64,000 nt of DNA. Origin: Macrophomina tecta (lineage: Eukaryota; Ascomycota; Dothideomycetes; Botryosphaeriales; Botryosphaeriaceae). The notes under the pieces were generated by a model. It had not been told where the DNA came from. It was given only the letters and a program-made list of their open reading frames with translations, and made no database searches. The stretch spans positions 2,976,001 to 3,040,000 of the forward strand of contig JAKSGN010000005.1 of the NCBI GenBank assembly GCA_024180945.1. The letters run 5' to 3'. Shown piece after piece: positions 33,089 to 44,331 of this stretch. The translations under genes and the position numbers were made by a program. Each line of letters begins with the position of its first letter. Positions within the stretch are counted from its first letter, which is position 1.

Positions 33089-35080
33089 ATGGCTGACGAT
33101 CCAACTCCAATCCCTTCGCTGAAAGCCCGCATTGCTGCCCTGAACTTGAACGAGTCCACGGCAACGCCGCTCCCTGTACCTGCAAAGAAGCGCCCTCCGC
33201 CGCCACCGCCAGCGAACCCTCCGCCGCGCCTGTCGGAAGATGGCCGCAGCCAGTCCGCCAGCAGCCCGCCCCAGGCCTATGCGCCCACGAATGCCAGACT
33301 CATTGGCAACCAACCCGCCGCGCCGCAACCCCAGCAGAAGCACATCTTGCCCCCGCCTTCTCTAGCTGCTGCAAAGGACACCCAGCCCGCCAGACCTTCG
33401 CTTCCCCCCCGGCCATCGCGAGCCTCGCAGGCCGCGCCTAGTCTGCCTCCGCGCAGACCCTCTGAACAGAGTATCCAGAGGAAAGAGTCACAAGAATCCA
33501 TATCTACTATCGCCTCTGGCCGATCCGTGGGCTCAGCTCTCTCAGGTCGCACAAGCGTGACGTCGGGCACCACATATGGCGAAGTCTCGTCAAACCGTGT
33601 CAAGGCCCCGCCATTTGATCCTTCGAAGCTGCCTCCGCTGCCTCCAAAAAGGACGCAGGAACAGAAGGATGCTGATCTCCTGAAACATGATCCTGTGCGC
33701 GCAAAATACTTGAGTAGAACCTCCAACCCACAGTCAACGACGACGAAGCCACAGCCTCCTTCATTGCCGTCCAGACCCAGTCTGCCGGCCAGGCCCAACA
33801 CAACACAGAATGGGACAGATGTATCGCGCAAACCCAGACGGTCAGCACTTGAATGGGGACTGAATAGGAGCACGGAACAGGCGCCAGCGCTACCGGCCAG
33901 CAGGCCTGGCCAGGAGCCGGCAGGTTCGCCTCCTCCCATCCCGCTCAGCTCTCGTCCCGACCTCGCTGCCCTCCAGGCCAGCAAGCCCAAATCCAATGTC
34001 CAAAGCCCCTCCTGCTTGAAGTGCCGCGATTTCCGCGCCGTGGACGCGCACGCTGCCCGCTTTCCCCGTACCGCCATTCCCTCCCATGACCTGAGCTGGC
34101 TTGCGCACCAGCTCACCGATCCTTTCCCATCCCACACGGACAAGGCTCGCGCGCTCTTCACCTGGCTCCACCACAACATCGACTACAACGCCGCCGCCTT
34201 CTTTAGCGGCAATGTCCAGCCCAGTACGCCAGCCTCGACGCTCGCCACCGGCCTCGCCGTATGCGAGGGCTATGCCGGCCTATTCACTGCGCTCGCTTCG
34301 ACTGTCGGCCTCGAAAGCGTTGTCGTCGGCGGCCACGGCAAAGGGTATGGCTACGCGCCGCTCGCACCGGGGGCGCCCGTCCCGCCGTTCGAGTGCGGGC
34401 ACGCGTGGAACGCGGTGCGCATCGACGGCGGCGAGTGGAAGCTGATCGACTGCTGCTGGGGCGCCGGCAACGTCGGCGACGGCTCGACCCAGGGCGGCTA
34501 CAACCGCCACTTCTCGCCCGAGTGCTTCTACATGGATAACGACGAGTTTGGCCTCAAGCATTTCCCGGAGAACCCGCGCTACTTCTTTCGCAATGATGGC
34601 AGGCCCAGCATCTCGTGGGAGGAATACATCCTCGCACCGCCCGGCGCCAATGTGTTCGGTTTCGCTGCCAAGGCCGGCCTCAGCGAGACGAGATTCCTCC
34701 CCGCGGTGCGCGAGATCCGCGTGCACGATCCAGATCCGGCGGCGCCCAGGGTTGTGAGGTTTCAGTGGGAGAAGAGGTGCCCGCATTACGATGGCGATGC
34801 GCTGGGCGATGGGAAGCCCTACATGTATTTCTTGACTATCGAAGGTAGAGGGGGCTCGAATAAGCAGTTCCTCCCTATGGAGTCGGATGGCCGGTTCTGG
34901 TGGCTGGATGTCGAACGCGTTGAGCTCGGCGTGCCGGGCCAGAGTGTCATGGCTTGCGTTGGGGATAAGTGGCATGGTGGGCCGGATGGGAGTGGGAGGG
35001 GCGTGACGAGAGCGCAGTGGGAGGCGAATAAGTACGGATTCAAGTATTATAATGGCGTGGCGATTTGGAAGCTGGTTTGA
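33089..35080 (+). CDS. Transglutaminase-like protein with Pro-rich N-terminus (cytokinesis-linked type)
   Basis: Single exon of 663 residues. Residues 1-310 are disordered and Pro-rich, with several PxxP sites (for example KKRPPPPPPANPPPR at about 33-47) that could bind SH3 domains. A transglutaminase-like papain fold follows, with a visible Cys-His-Asp triad: Cys392 in VCEGYAGLF, His438 in CGHAWNAV and Asp454 in KLIDCCWGAG. A C-terminal beta-rich region follows (about 520-663). The fold is shared with yeast Cyk3 and animal kyphoscoliosis peptidase. Cyk3 acts at the bud neck in septum formation, but its triad is degenerate and it carries its own SH3 domain; here the triad is intact and no SH3 is seen. 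Enzymatic activity is therefore possible but unproven. CpG-rich codon use is similar to neighbouring genes. Confidence 0.85.
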   Translation: MADDPTPIPSLKARIAALNLNESTATPLPVPAKKRPPPPPPANPPPRLSEDGRSQSASSPPQAYAPTNARLIGNQPAAPQPQQKHILPPPSLAAAKDTQPARPSLPPRPSRASQAAPSLPPRRPSEQSIQRKESQESISTIASGRSVGSALSGRTSVTSGTTYGEVSSNRVKAPPFDPSKLPPLPPKRTQEQKDADLLKHDPVRAKYLSRTSNPQSTTTKPQPPSLPSRPSLPARPNTTQNGTDVSRKPRRSALEWGLNRSTEQAPALPASRPGQEPAGSPPPIPLSSRPDLAALQASKPKSNVQSPSCLKCRDFRAVDAHAARFPRTAIPSHDLSWLAHQLTDPFPSHTDKARALFTWLHHNIDYNAAAFFSGNVQPSTPASTLATGLAVCEGYAGLFTALASTVGLESVVVGGHGKGYGYAPLAPGAPVPPFECGHAWNAVRIDGGEWKLIDCCWGAGNVGDGSTQGGYNRHFSPECFYMDNDEFGLKHFPENPRYFFRNDGRPSISWEEYILAPPGANVFGFAAKAGLSETRFLPAVREIRVHDPDPAAPRVVRFQWEKRCPHYDGDALGDGKPYMYFLTIEGRGGSNKQFLPMESDGRFWWLDVERVELGVPGQSVMACVGDKWHGGPDGSGRGVTRAQWEANKYGFKYYNGVAIWKLV

Positions 35081-37429
35081 GTGGTGGGCAGGAAGGAAGA
35101 TGGAAGAGAGACGCTGGTGAGCGAGTTCTCGTTGGCCGGTTGGTGTATACCCCTTGGACGACTCGTCTTGAGAGTCCTAATTTATTCTTTCCTCGGATCT
35201 CGCAGCGGTTGTGTGTTTGTCTGTGGTGGGTGAGATGAAGCGAGAGATAGAGGTCAAGGAGAAGCGTCACGGCATATTAGTCGGCCAAATGCCCCCTTTG
35301 CATCCTCGCTTGATCCCGACAACGGTGGTCAATTTGGTTGCTATGAACCGATAGCCAACATTGCCGGCTTTGGGTCAAATGAGAGTGGAAACATGAGGCA
35401 GCCGTACGTGAGGATGCGGGTTCGAGATACGCCGGGAGACGAAAAAAGAACAACAACTTCCTGGTAGTCAAAGACAGGCGCCCTGCGTAGCGACATTTAA
35501 ACGGGTATCTCTCGTCGAGCCTGTTCTTCAGGTATTCTGCCGCGAGCCGCCCCAACCGTTCCCCCTCGCCCCAGCGGTTCGCGATGTTTCGCTCTTGAAG
35601 TTTTGCTGTTTTTATTGTTCGGTGAAGAGGGATTTGGTAGCCATTGCCCCGTCATTTAGCTCTCCGTCACGTAAATGGACCGTCTTGACTTTTTTTTCCA
35701 GGACACAAACTCCTGTTCCGGGCCATCAATGCAGTGATGTTGATAAGAAAAGCAGTTTCGGCGTCGCTCCAAGTGGCTCTTTCCATTTCATAAATACGCC
35801 AAAAGGGGTGCAAGATACGGTCTTAAGCCAGTTGACCGAATGTCAGTAGTGCTTGAAAGGGACCTCATCGTCATTACATTGGGTTAGGAAATGCCAGTAT
35901 CAAAGTTGGAAAGACGGTCGTTTACGAGCATGAGTCCATGGAAGGCATACGGAAGCGAGGCGACACCGTTCTGACAAGGCCGAAAACATCCTGCTCGGAG
36001 ACAGATAGTAGCAAGGAGCTATAGATCAACTAAAGAATGAGCTTCAATCTGGATACTCGTCCGAGTGTTCGTACTGCTAGTAACCGCTTCCCTGGCTCCT
36101 GCAAACCTGATCCTCCATAACAAAACATACTTCGTTCAGCGTCTCGTTATTCGGGGCACGAACCGTAAACGGCCCTCGGGTGTATCACTTTTGTTGTCGC
36201 AAGATACGACATCGAACTCCTCGAAGGGCGTGCGCGCTGCCAAGCGTAAACAGTTTCTCCAACAGGAGTAGTGCAGGCGTAATGAACTTCGGCACTCAAG
36301 TTCTCGGCCACGTCTAGGGAGCGTCGCCTGGCCCATCCTCTGTGAGCATTGTGCTATTACGGGGGATATGAAAGGCAGGTTACGACCATCCGACTTCGAT
36401 CTAGTCGACGCGAAGCGATGCTGTGGATCCCGACGGTGGCGCCGGCTTCGTTTATAAGTTGGCGCTCGAAGGCGGCAAAGAGGGAGCATTTCTTCACATC
36501 ACCGATTTCCCCATGGCAGATGACACTTCGTGCAGTTTACGCGAAGGGCACATATCGGGGGCTTGCTTTGGTGATCGCAGCGCCACCTCGAAATGTAGTG
36601 TGCGGTTTCGTACACCCAAGCAGCGACACACTTCTCCTGTGGACCACGCATTCTCGAATCAGCTGCGCGGCCCAGTCATTCTGCAATGGCAAGAGCGCTG
36701 ATACATACCGCATAGGTAGCTAGAAGAGTCGATGGCCTGCACCAAACACTAATAGAGCAACGCGATGAAAGCTTCTATGGAAAGACAAACCCGCCTACGA
36801 TAAATATCGAACTCGTCCTGAAGAGATTTGTAGAGTGCTACAGAAGAAGTTTGCTTGCCACAACATTCCCCCGCCTCGCGGGCCCGCACGCAAAATCTGC
36901 CCCACCATCACAAAACTTGCTCGCTGCTGCCATCGACCCTAATATACTGTCAGTTCCGTCAAGTTCATGCTTGGGCGCTTATCGGGAGCTCAGAGCTCAC
37001 TGTGTTACTGCAACCCCCGGTGACGAGTCCAATCCAGCATTTCGTACGCCTTTCTACCAGGCCAATCCAATCAGCAAACAATGCACGGCCGCTGAAGACT
37101 GCGTCCAATGAGAGCAGAGCTGGTATGCTGGCTTACAGCTCCAGCGTACGAGCGATAGTAGAGGTCGTTGCCGCAGACGAGCAGAGAAGTGTGTACAGAG
37201 CAAATAATCGGGTGAGGTCGATCCTGACCATATCGAACAGTATCCAGCAAAAGCACTATCCTCCAAAACAAAAAATTCCCTCGAGAAAGCGCGAGCTCGC
37301 ATCTATTTTTGTCTATCCACATGCTCATAAGCTCCATGCGTATACTCATAAAATGTGCATTAGTGTCGTAAATATCTCCATATCCTGGACTATTTTTCAG
37401 TTCTTTTTTTTTCCCCTCCCTCTCCACCC
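35081..37429. other. Intergenic, 2.3 kb between convergent genes
   Basis: No supported gene on either strand. Frames such as 36349-36723 and 36855-37625 have no motifs, and the latter runs antisense into the next gene. Confidence 0.5.
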
Positions 37430-38185
37430 TCAACAACCCTTCCCGCCAACCCTCAGCGTAACTTCCTCCACGACACCCCTCTCCTTCCAAATCCTCTCCA
37501 CACTGCTCCTCCCCACCGCCACCCCCGTCGTGGTCGCAGCAGTAGCAGCCACGCCGACCCACGACCTGCCCTCGCTCTCCTCCCGCAGCAGCCTCCACAC
37601 CTCAGCGCACCAGACGGGAAAATAACTCCAACTCCACGGATCGAGGACGTAGTCGAGCAGGGGGTCAAGGGTCGTGGTCATGAAAGTAGGGATCTCGCGG
37701 ATGACGAGGGGCAGCAGCAGTAGAGTGATCACATTCGTATTGAGCAGCGCCGCGACGAGAGTCCAAGGATTTGATAAAGATGTCGTCGCATTGGCGAAGA
37801 AGGAGGGGGAAGAGGTGGTGTTGAGGGCGCGAGTGATTTGGATAGAAGGTATTATCGGCGGTAATGATGACGACGAAGCGGCGGAGAGGTAAGATGCCAT
37901 GCAGGCTGCTGATGCTAGTGCCGTCGTGGAGCTGCGCATGTGATTTGTCAGCACGTGATGCGATGATGTAAGGAATTTTTGGGGAGCCGAGAGGGCCGTG
38001 CTTGGGATTGGCCGGGCGGGGCGGGGCGCCTTGGGAGGTTGGGGAGGGTGGGGAGCAGGAGGGCGGAGCGGGGAAAAAGCAAAAGCAAACAGGCAAGTAA
38101 CGTACTTCATTGTTGGGAGCGCGTGGACAGGCAGTGGAATGAGTGGGAGGATGTGGATGAGGTTGCGCTTCGTTGCATCGGTCAT
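37430..38185 (-). CDS. Small membrane-associated hypothetical protein
   Basis: Two exons, 38185-38106 and 37931-37430, joined in phase 2 across a 174-bp intron (donor GTACGT, acceptor GCGCAG), give 193 residues. The N-terminus (RNLIHILPLIPLPVHALPTM) is hydrophobic. The second exon carries Ser/Thr-rich sequence, a hydrophobic helix around TLVAALLNTNVITLLLLPLV, and a Trp-rich stretch DPWSWSYFPVWCAEVW. One or two membrane segments seem likely. I do not recognise a family. The intron is a multiple of three without stops, so an unspliced message would give a 251-residue protein with a Pro-rich insert; the spliced form is preferred because of the strong donor. Confidence 0.65.
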   Translation of the reverse strand: MTDATKRNLIHILPLIPLPVHALPTMKYVTCLFAFAFSPLRPPAPHPPQPPKAPRPARPIPSTALSAPQKFLTSSHHVLTNHMRSSTTALASAACMASYLSAASSSSLPPIIPSIQITRALNTTSSPSFFANATTSLSNPWTLVAALLNTNVITLLLLPLVIREIPTFMTTTLDPLLDYVLDPWSWSYFPVWCAEVWRLLREESEGRSWVGVAATAATTTGVAVGRSSVERIWKERGVVEEVTLRVGGKGC

Positions 38186-38737
38186 GTAAAGGCGAGAAGT
38201 TTGCGCGTCTCCAACTGGAACTGTTTATGGTCGAGGATGCAGAAGTTCAGAGTTGCAGAGTGTTGGGAAAGGATGAAGAAGTGGAGAAGCAAGCTGACGA
38301 TGGTGATTAAGCAGGCAGGCCAGCGAATCGGCGATTACGCGCAAAGGATATATTATGCTGGAAAGCAAGACGCTCAGCGATGCGAAAGGGCAATGGGGTT
38401 TTTAGAGAAAGCACAGATCTGGGGGAGATCTTGGCAATATATTTCTGGCAGGCAAGTCTGTGGGGCTGGCAGAGGCGTTCCTCGCGAGCACAGCCTGGCC
38501 GGGGGGTGCTTGGACGTGCAGCAGACCGGAACGAAGCGAACGCGCGGGGAATTGCTCGACTTTGCCATCGTTGAACTCTAAACTCGCATTCTTCGCTCAA
38601 CGCGAGCACGGATGTGGAGTGCGCCTTTCCGATTCCGCGCCAGAACTCTATCACTGCCCGTCCGCTCGCGCCCACCGCCTTTTCCACTTCGTCGTGAAGG
38701 TGGACCTGCCGGCGCTTTCTTGCCCGCAAGCAGTCTA
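38186..38737. other. Intergenic, 550 bp
   Basis: Holds the promoter of the small membrane protein and the 3' flank of the DsbA-like gene. A 200-codon plus-strand frame crossing it (37979-38581) is antisense and has no motifs. Confidence 0.5.
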
Positions 38738-39788
38738 TCATGCGTTCTCCTTGATAACCCGCTGGAGCGCCTTCACGTACTCGTCCACCTCCTTCGCGCC
38801 CTCGAGCGTCACGTCCCGCCTACGGCCTTCGATAACGACGTGTGGGACCGCGTCGATGCCATTGCTCTTCTGTTCGCGCATCATCATCTTGACATCCATC
38901 AGGCCCTCGGATTCGTCCTCGATGACGGGCTTGGCCTCGGATTCCGGGATACCCGCTGCCGCAGTTGCTCGGAGCAGCGTATCGGCAGCGCTCGGATGTT
39001 TCTCGTTTTCAAAGTACTGGCTGTACAGCGCTAAGAATAAAGTCAGCAAGCGCCAGTTCCTGATCAGCGGTGATCAGCGGCTAAGTCACTCAGCCGCCTC
39101 CCTCTTCCGGGCAGAAGAATGTTGTGGTTGCGAGGAAACTCGGGTTGAGTCCCGAAAGACGCGCCCTGTAGCCCCTCTTGCCGCGCGTCGCCGCTACTCA
39201 CATTCCACAATCTTGTCGGCCACTTCGGGGCCGCTTGCTTCTTGAAAGTGTTGAATCACGCGATGCGCATTCAGCGTGTTTGCGACTGTACCGCCGAATC
39301 TGGATATTCGTGTTAGGAATGCCGTGTTCTAGACCTACTATATTCAGGAGTGAACCTCCGGACACAGTCTTGGATGTCGCAAGGCCGCAGCCGCAGGCTC
39401 CGAAAGTAGGAGCACACGCACTTGAAGTTGATCCCGGCGTCAGCACCGTACGCCGTCATGATCGCAGTATACATCTTCATCTTCTCCTCGCTGTCCCCGT
39501 AGCGCGACTTCCTGTACCACTCGTACTTGTCTTCGCCCTCTTTACTGGCTTCGGGATACAACTGGAAGGGTATGTATTTGATCGTGAAGGTGGTACCACT
39601 GTCTGCTTGCGAAGAATGGATCTTCTGGAGAGCGCGCTGCAGGCGACGCCGCGCTAGGTATGTCCTACATTTCTAGTAAGCTACTTTTCGTCTTTCTGCG
39701 CACGGAGGAACTGGTGCGTAGTTCGTGAAATTAATTACCATGGACATATTGTGTCAAGCGTGAAATTGATTGTGGACTCGTACACCAT
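38738..39788 (-). CDS. DsbA-family thioredoxin-fold protein (FrnE / HCCA isomerase-like)
   Basis: Four exons, in transcription order: 39788-39739, 39664-39422, 39299-39202 and 39030-38738, giving 227 residues. The thioredoxin-fold start FTLDTICPWTYLARRRL is split within the Trp codon by intron 1. It keeps the first Cys (Cys15) but has Thr in place of the second (CPWT), as in the isomerase/GST-kappa branch. Family landmarks continue: KYIPFQLYPEASKEG, KMKMYTAIMTAYGADAGINF, GGTVANTLNAHRVI, LYSQYFENEKHPS and the cis-Pro motif GIDAVPHVVIEG. Introns are 74, 122 and 171 bp with good GT/AG ends. Likely a cytosolic oxidoreductase or glutathione-type isomerase; the substrate is unknown. Confidence 0.87.
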
Positions 39789-41091
39789 GGTGAGAGAAGC
39801 AGATCCAGGCGATCTCTGCTGCGGCTCGAGATAAGGATGCGCGCGGGGCTCTGGTTTTGGGAAGAGGTCAACTGTATATAGAGGTACGATACCTGGCTTG
39901 GGTAGAGTATGCAGAGCGGAGCTGCACTTCTTTCCCTTCCTCCGCTGACGGCTTTCATTGCGTCATGCGGGGTTGCGGCGATCTGCATTTATCTTATCTT
40001 GCAGATCACTCTCTGCGCCGATCCGAGTGTAACCGGTTGCCGACATATGCCGGTAGGGGCTGCTGGACAGGAGGGATGCAAAGGGGGACAATGTCCGACA
40101 CATAAGAGGAGCACATTCTCGGTGCTGTGACTCGTCCAGGGGTGGGAAGAAGCTGGTGTCTGGGTGGATGGGGCCTTCTTGGGACATGAAATCTATGTGT
40201 TGTCGAAGTAAATGAGACAGTCCTGTAAGCAGAAATCTCCTCTGAAAACGAGCAATGCAGCAATCCTGTCTTCTTTTCGTTCTCTCTCAAATTGCTCTTC
40301 CGAGTAATCTTTGCCTGTTATGCAAAACCTTAAGTGGTCGGGTAGATGCATGACCATGGGAGACTCAATGTTCATTTCGTGGGCTTCGATCGGTCACTGT
40401 CGCATTATAGTACCAGATACTGAAGCTCGAAAGTGCTATTGGACACGATAGCCCGCGAGGGAGCTTTGTTTCCTACAGGCTGTCATCTTAATGTCGCACG
40501 TAACGTTGGTTCTGAGGGGAAACGGTGGCCAAGGTCCTATACACTTCCGAGTAAAGACGGGGATCAGCCGCTATATCATGAAACCATCAGGATCCGTGTG
40601 GTAGACTAGGCTCTCGCCTTTAGGAGCAAGTCCGTGAACAATGGTCCGAAATGGAGCTTCCGTTTTCTCTTGGCAATCGGGTAACATCGCTTGCGAAGTC
40701 CCAGACAACGGCTGAACTACGCAACGGGCTCAATCATAGATTAAATCCGTTGCCAAATGTTCCAGATCATTTTTAATGCAGGGAAATCGGTGATAATACG
40801 GCGGAGTTAGTGTATAACTCCGGAAACTTGGGGTTGAGCCTGTAAAATCAGGCGACTTTGACTCAGGGCTGCTTCGGGAAAGTCCGGATATCGTTCTGCT
40901 CGTTGCTATTGTAGGAACGGTGCATTGGGTAGCACAGTAGGTGATATCTGTATATATTCGGCGTCAATCTTTTAGCGGGACTATAAAGACCAGTAGTGTC
41001 CATTGCTGAGAACTTCTTATTACCCACGTAACAACCCGCCTTCACTGTTAACTCTCTTCAAATTTTAAATCAATCGAATTCATCTCTCAAT
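39789..41091. other. Intergenic, 1.3 kb, divergent promoters
   Basis: Between the divergent DsbA-like and reductase genes. No gene. It contains the dyad at 40802-40822 and a TATATATT sequence near 40950, about 140 bp before the reductase start. Confidence 0.5.
40802..40822. promoter_or_regulatory. Perfect inverted repeat CGGAGTTA-N5-TAACTCCG
   Basis: Eight-bp arms around a 5-bp spacer GTGTA, 270 bp upstream of the reductase start. CGG...CCG dyads are the usual form of Zn2Cys6 dimer sites, so an operator is plausible. Chance cannot be excluded. Confidence 0.45.
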
Positions 41092-42290
41092 ATGCCTGTC
41101 TTCGATCGCTCTGTTATTCCATTAGGATCCACTGTCCTGGTGACTGGTGTCAATGGTTTCGTGGGTTCTCACGTAGCGAGTCAACTCCTTGACTACGGCT
41201 ACAAGGTCCGGGGGACTGTCAGAGATGCCCAGAAACACGCCTGGCTCTCGGGTACTTTCGAAAAGAGGTATGGCCATGGCAATTTTGAGCTCTTCCAGGC
41301 CGGGAATTTGACCGATGAAGGAGTCTTTGATGAGGCGGTAAAAGGCAAGCCAAGTTCCTCACCCGCCATCGTGTGTGCGCTAACAGGGAGAGTTAGGCGT
41401 GACTGCAGTTGCTCACGTAGCCGCCGTTGTTACCCTGGATCCTGATGTACAAAAAGTCATCGACACTACGGTCGCTGGTACGATTAGCGCACTTGAATCA
41501 GCGGCCAAGGAAGCCAGCGTGAAACGATTTGTGTTGACATCCTCCGCGGGTGCTGTGCGAGATATAGAAAAGCACATTCCGGAGAAGCCGGTCCTTGTGG
41601 ATGAGTTCAATGAGGATGCGGTTGCTTTGGCAAGGAATATTCCCGAGTCCTTGACGTCCCTGCAGAAGGGCTTTATCGCCTATGAGGCATCCAAGACAAT
41701 CAGTGAGCAGAAAGCTTGGGCGTGGGTCAAGGAGAACCAGCCAAATTTTGGTTTCAGCACAGGTGAGTTATCGGCGCCTCCATACAGCCACCTCGCTGAC
41801 CAGATAAATAGTGGTGGCGCCTGCCATCTTGGGGCGCCCGCTTAGCGTGGAAAAGCAAGGTCATCCTGCGTCTTCTGCGATTCCGGTGAAGCTTTTCGAG
41901 GATAATGCCGCCGAATTCAAATATATGAGCCGCTGTGAGTATCCTGTTAGAACACCAGAAAAGATCTGATGAAGCTGATGGCACACAGTCTTCTACGTCA
42001 GCGGAGAGGATGTCGGGCTCATCCACGTAGCTGCTTTGGTGCATCCTGACGTCGGAAACGAGCGCATTTTTGCATATGCCGGGCCGTACAGCTGGAATGA
42101 CTGGCTCAAGACCTTCAGAGAGCTTTGTCCTGGAAAGAAATTTCCTGATGATGCCCCGGGATTGGACTACGCCATGAGCAAGATTGAAGGACGGGAGAGG
42201 GCAGAGAGGCTGCTGATTGATATGGGAAAGCCTGGATTCATGGGTCTAGAGGAGACGGTGAAGGCGAATATTGAGCATCTTTTGGCGTGA
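41092..42290 (+). CDS. NAD(P)-dependent short-chain reductase (epimerase fold, Gre2-type)
   Basis: Four exons, 41092-41344, 41397-41762, 41812-41934 and 41989-42290, give 347 residues, normal for the extended SDR/dihydroflavonol-reductase-like family. The nucleotide-binding motif is TGVNGFVGSH (residues 18-27). The substrate pocket has SSAGAV (Ser133/134) and the catalytic YEASK (Tyr180, Lys184). These enzymes reduce aldehydes or ketones in the cytosol, as yeast Gre2 does with methylglyoxal; the real substrate is unknown. Intron 1 (41345-41396) has a GC donor (exon AAAG, intron GCAAGC); any GT alternative breaks the frame before VTAVAHVAA. The other introns (49 and 54 bp) are standard. Confidence 0.9.
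41345..41396 (+). other. GC-AG intron in the reductase gene
   Basis: 52 bp, donor AAAG/GCAAGC (near the GC-AG consensus AG/GCAAGT), acceptor GAGTTAG. It joins AAA-GGC-GTG to give KGVTAVAHV, as expected for the family. Confidence 0.8.
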
Positions 42291-42492
42291 AGTGAGAGAA
42301 AGGTGAAGACTGGGCTGGGAAGGGAAGCCAGAGTGCGTCATGATGTATCATTATCTAAGCTTATCTTAGCGCATCTCCGTCCGACATCGCTCACGCAACG
42401 GCTGGGGGGCCCAACGCTGTCCGGAGCAAAAGCCGCAACATACACACTCTTCTCTACAGTCACACGAGCCTGATGTTTCTCCTACATGCACT

Positions 42493-44331
42493 ATGGGAGC
42501 TCTTGCTCAGCTCCCGGTCGAGGTGCTCAACCTCATTGTCCAGCACTGCGACCAGCAGTCCTGCTGCATGTTAAGCGCGACTACACACTTGCTTCACCGC
42601 ATATGCGTGAGTTCAGACACTCCTGAGCCTTGAGTTGGATGACAACTGACTATGCATTTTCATAGATAGAAGAGCTATACCATAACCTCGACCTAAGCAC
42701 CCACAATTCCGCGCAACTCGCCCATGTCGGTCCTCTCCGCGCCATTGCCTGGCCGCATTCACGCCTTGAGTTCGACGTTCCACTCGACTTTTCCGATCGC
42801 CCGCGTGTCGCCCTGGACGATGAGACGTGGATACGCCAGACAAAACTGATCAGGACGATACGAGAGAAGCCACAATATGGCCAATATGTGCGTGAGCTTC
42901 ATTGGTCTGTGCTCGATCCGCCCGATGACATGCGCTATACCACTCGAAGCCTGGCCGAGGAGAAGGAATCGGATGGGGAGCCATCAGAGGAGCGGAATAC
43001 TACTCTTGAGCCATTGCAACAGTCCTGGGATGAGGAGGGGCTCCGGTTGCTGGATAATATCGGCGATGATCAGCCGCTCTGGGAAGTCTTCGGAGCCTTC
43101 AAGAAAGTGTCGTCCATTGACATTGCTTGGTTGAGGTAGGTACATACATCGTGAATCTTAAGCATCCAGTATCGCCTATTGAAAGAGACCTATCCATGAG
43201 GGGTGGGAGGCCTTGGCCGCATGGCCTAGTTATCCAAGGCGTATCCAAAAAAAAAAAAAATACCTTGCAATGTACCGTTGAGAAAGCATGAGGGCATTTC
43301 TCTGGTCCTCAGACGAGTGCAATCCTCGTCTGCTGCCCAAACCTTTGCCCTTTTGTTTCCAGCTTCACCTGTCTTCTTGCTTTTCACGTTGTTTCGTCTG
43401 CAGGGCACTGACAAGCCCTTCATCAACAAGGACACTACGAGAGACTTGTCCGCCACCACCTCTTTTCACAACAGCCACTTCAGTTCGACTGGTCGGCCAA
43501 GCATCGACCCAATTCATAACTACCATCCTCGCCAGTATTGACCCAGCCATCCTCGCCTCCCTCAGCACCATCAACCTTCAAGAATATGCGGATCCCGTCC
43601 CGCCGGTGCCCAGAGACATGCCACTCCGCCAAATCGCCACTCACCTCGAAACGACGGCGCGCAACCGTGCTCCTCTCAGGCCTCTCACGTCAACCTTCCC
43701 AGGCCCCATGCACGGCCACCTGCGCCCGCTCACCGACCGCTGCCCCAAACTCACGCATCTCGAAATCCGCACCTACGCGCCATGGGAGCACTGGGAAAAG
43801 ATTTCACTTGACGACACGCGCTACGAGGAATGGGCACACTTCATCCGCTCGGTCCGCTCGACTCTCCGCACGCTCATCTTTGAGCACCACCGCTCCGAGT
43901 CCTCTCGCCTCTGGCGCACCAACCGCTCGCACCCCTTCGGCGCGCGCGGCCGCCCTGCCCTCTGGACCCTCTTCAACGACCACCTGCTTCCTGTCATCAC
44001 CGAAGCACCATGGCCAAGCCTGAAGCGCCTGGAGCTCAGTGGTTTTCATGAGATCACGAGGTGCTTTGCGTGCCTCAGTCCGCCAGATTTCGCGCAGTGG
44101 GAGGGTCCGCACTTAACGTTCGAGGTTCTAGATGCGGGGACAGGCAGCACGAATAATACGTGGGCGGTGAGAGAAACACATGTCGCGCTGAATGAGGAAG
44201 AGAAGAAGGAAATCAAGAAACATCTGGGTGATGAGGTCGAGCTGACCATCAGAGGCGGGAGCAGGAAGTTTGAGAATGCGTGTAGGACGGGAATTCCAGG
44301 GTTTTGGCCGAGGAGGAGAAGGGAGGGTTGA
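42493..44331 (+). CDS. F-box-like hypothetical protein
   Basis: Three exons, 42493-42606, 42666-43135 and 43404-44331, give about 503 residues. The N-terminus LPVEVLNLIVQHCDQQSCCM followed by a HLLHRIC-like helix resembles a short F-box, which would link a target to SCF ubiquitin ligase via Skp1. The rest looks like irregular leucine-rich or fungal F-box-associated sequence: RELHWSVLDPPDD, LTHLEIRTYAPWEHWE, TLRTLIFEHHR and PSLKRLELSGFHEI. No known substrate domain. The second intron as modelled is 268 bp and holds an A-rich run; its acceptor CTGCAG keeps the frame but other acceptors are possible, so about 20 residues near 195 are uncertain. The 3' half is firm because it is one long frame. 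Confidence 0.7.

Noticed and set aside
33277..34179. 300-codon antisense frame
   Set aside because: Antisense shadow of the transglutaminase-like gene created by GC-rich codons.
35405..35425. GGTTCGA B-box-like sequence
   Set aside because: No A box at the proper distance and no acceptor stem pairing.
36855..37625. 256-codon plus-strand frame
   Set aside because: Runs antisense into a supported gene; low-complexity and no motif.
37979..38581. 200-codon plus-strand frame
   Set aside because: Antisense to the small membrane protein gene and its promoter; no motifs.
12367..42290. Possible secondary-metabolite cluster (MDR, SDR reductase, two regulators)
   Set aside because: The enzymes are about 28 kb apart among housekeeping genes, and no backbone synthase is present.
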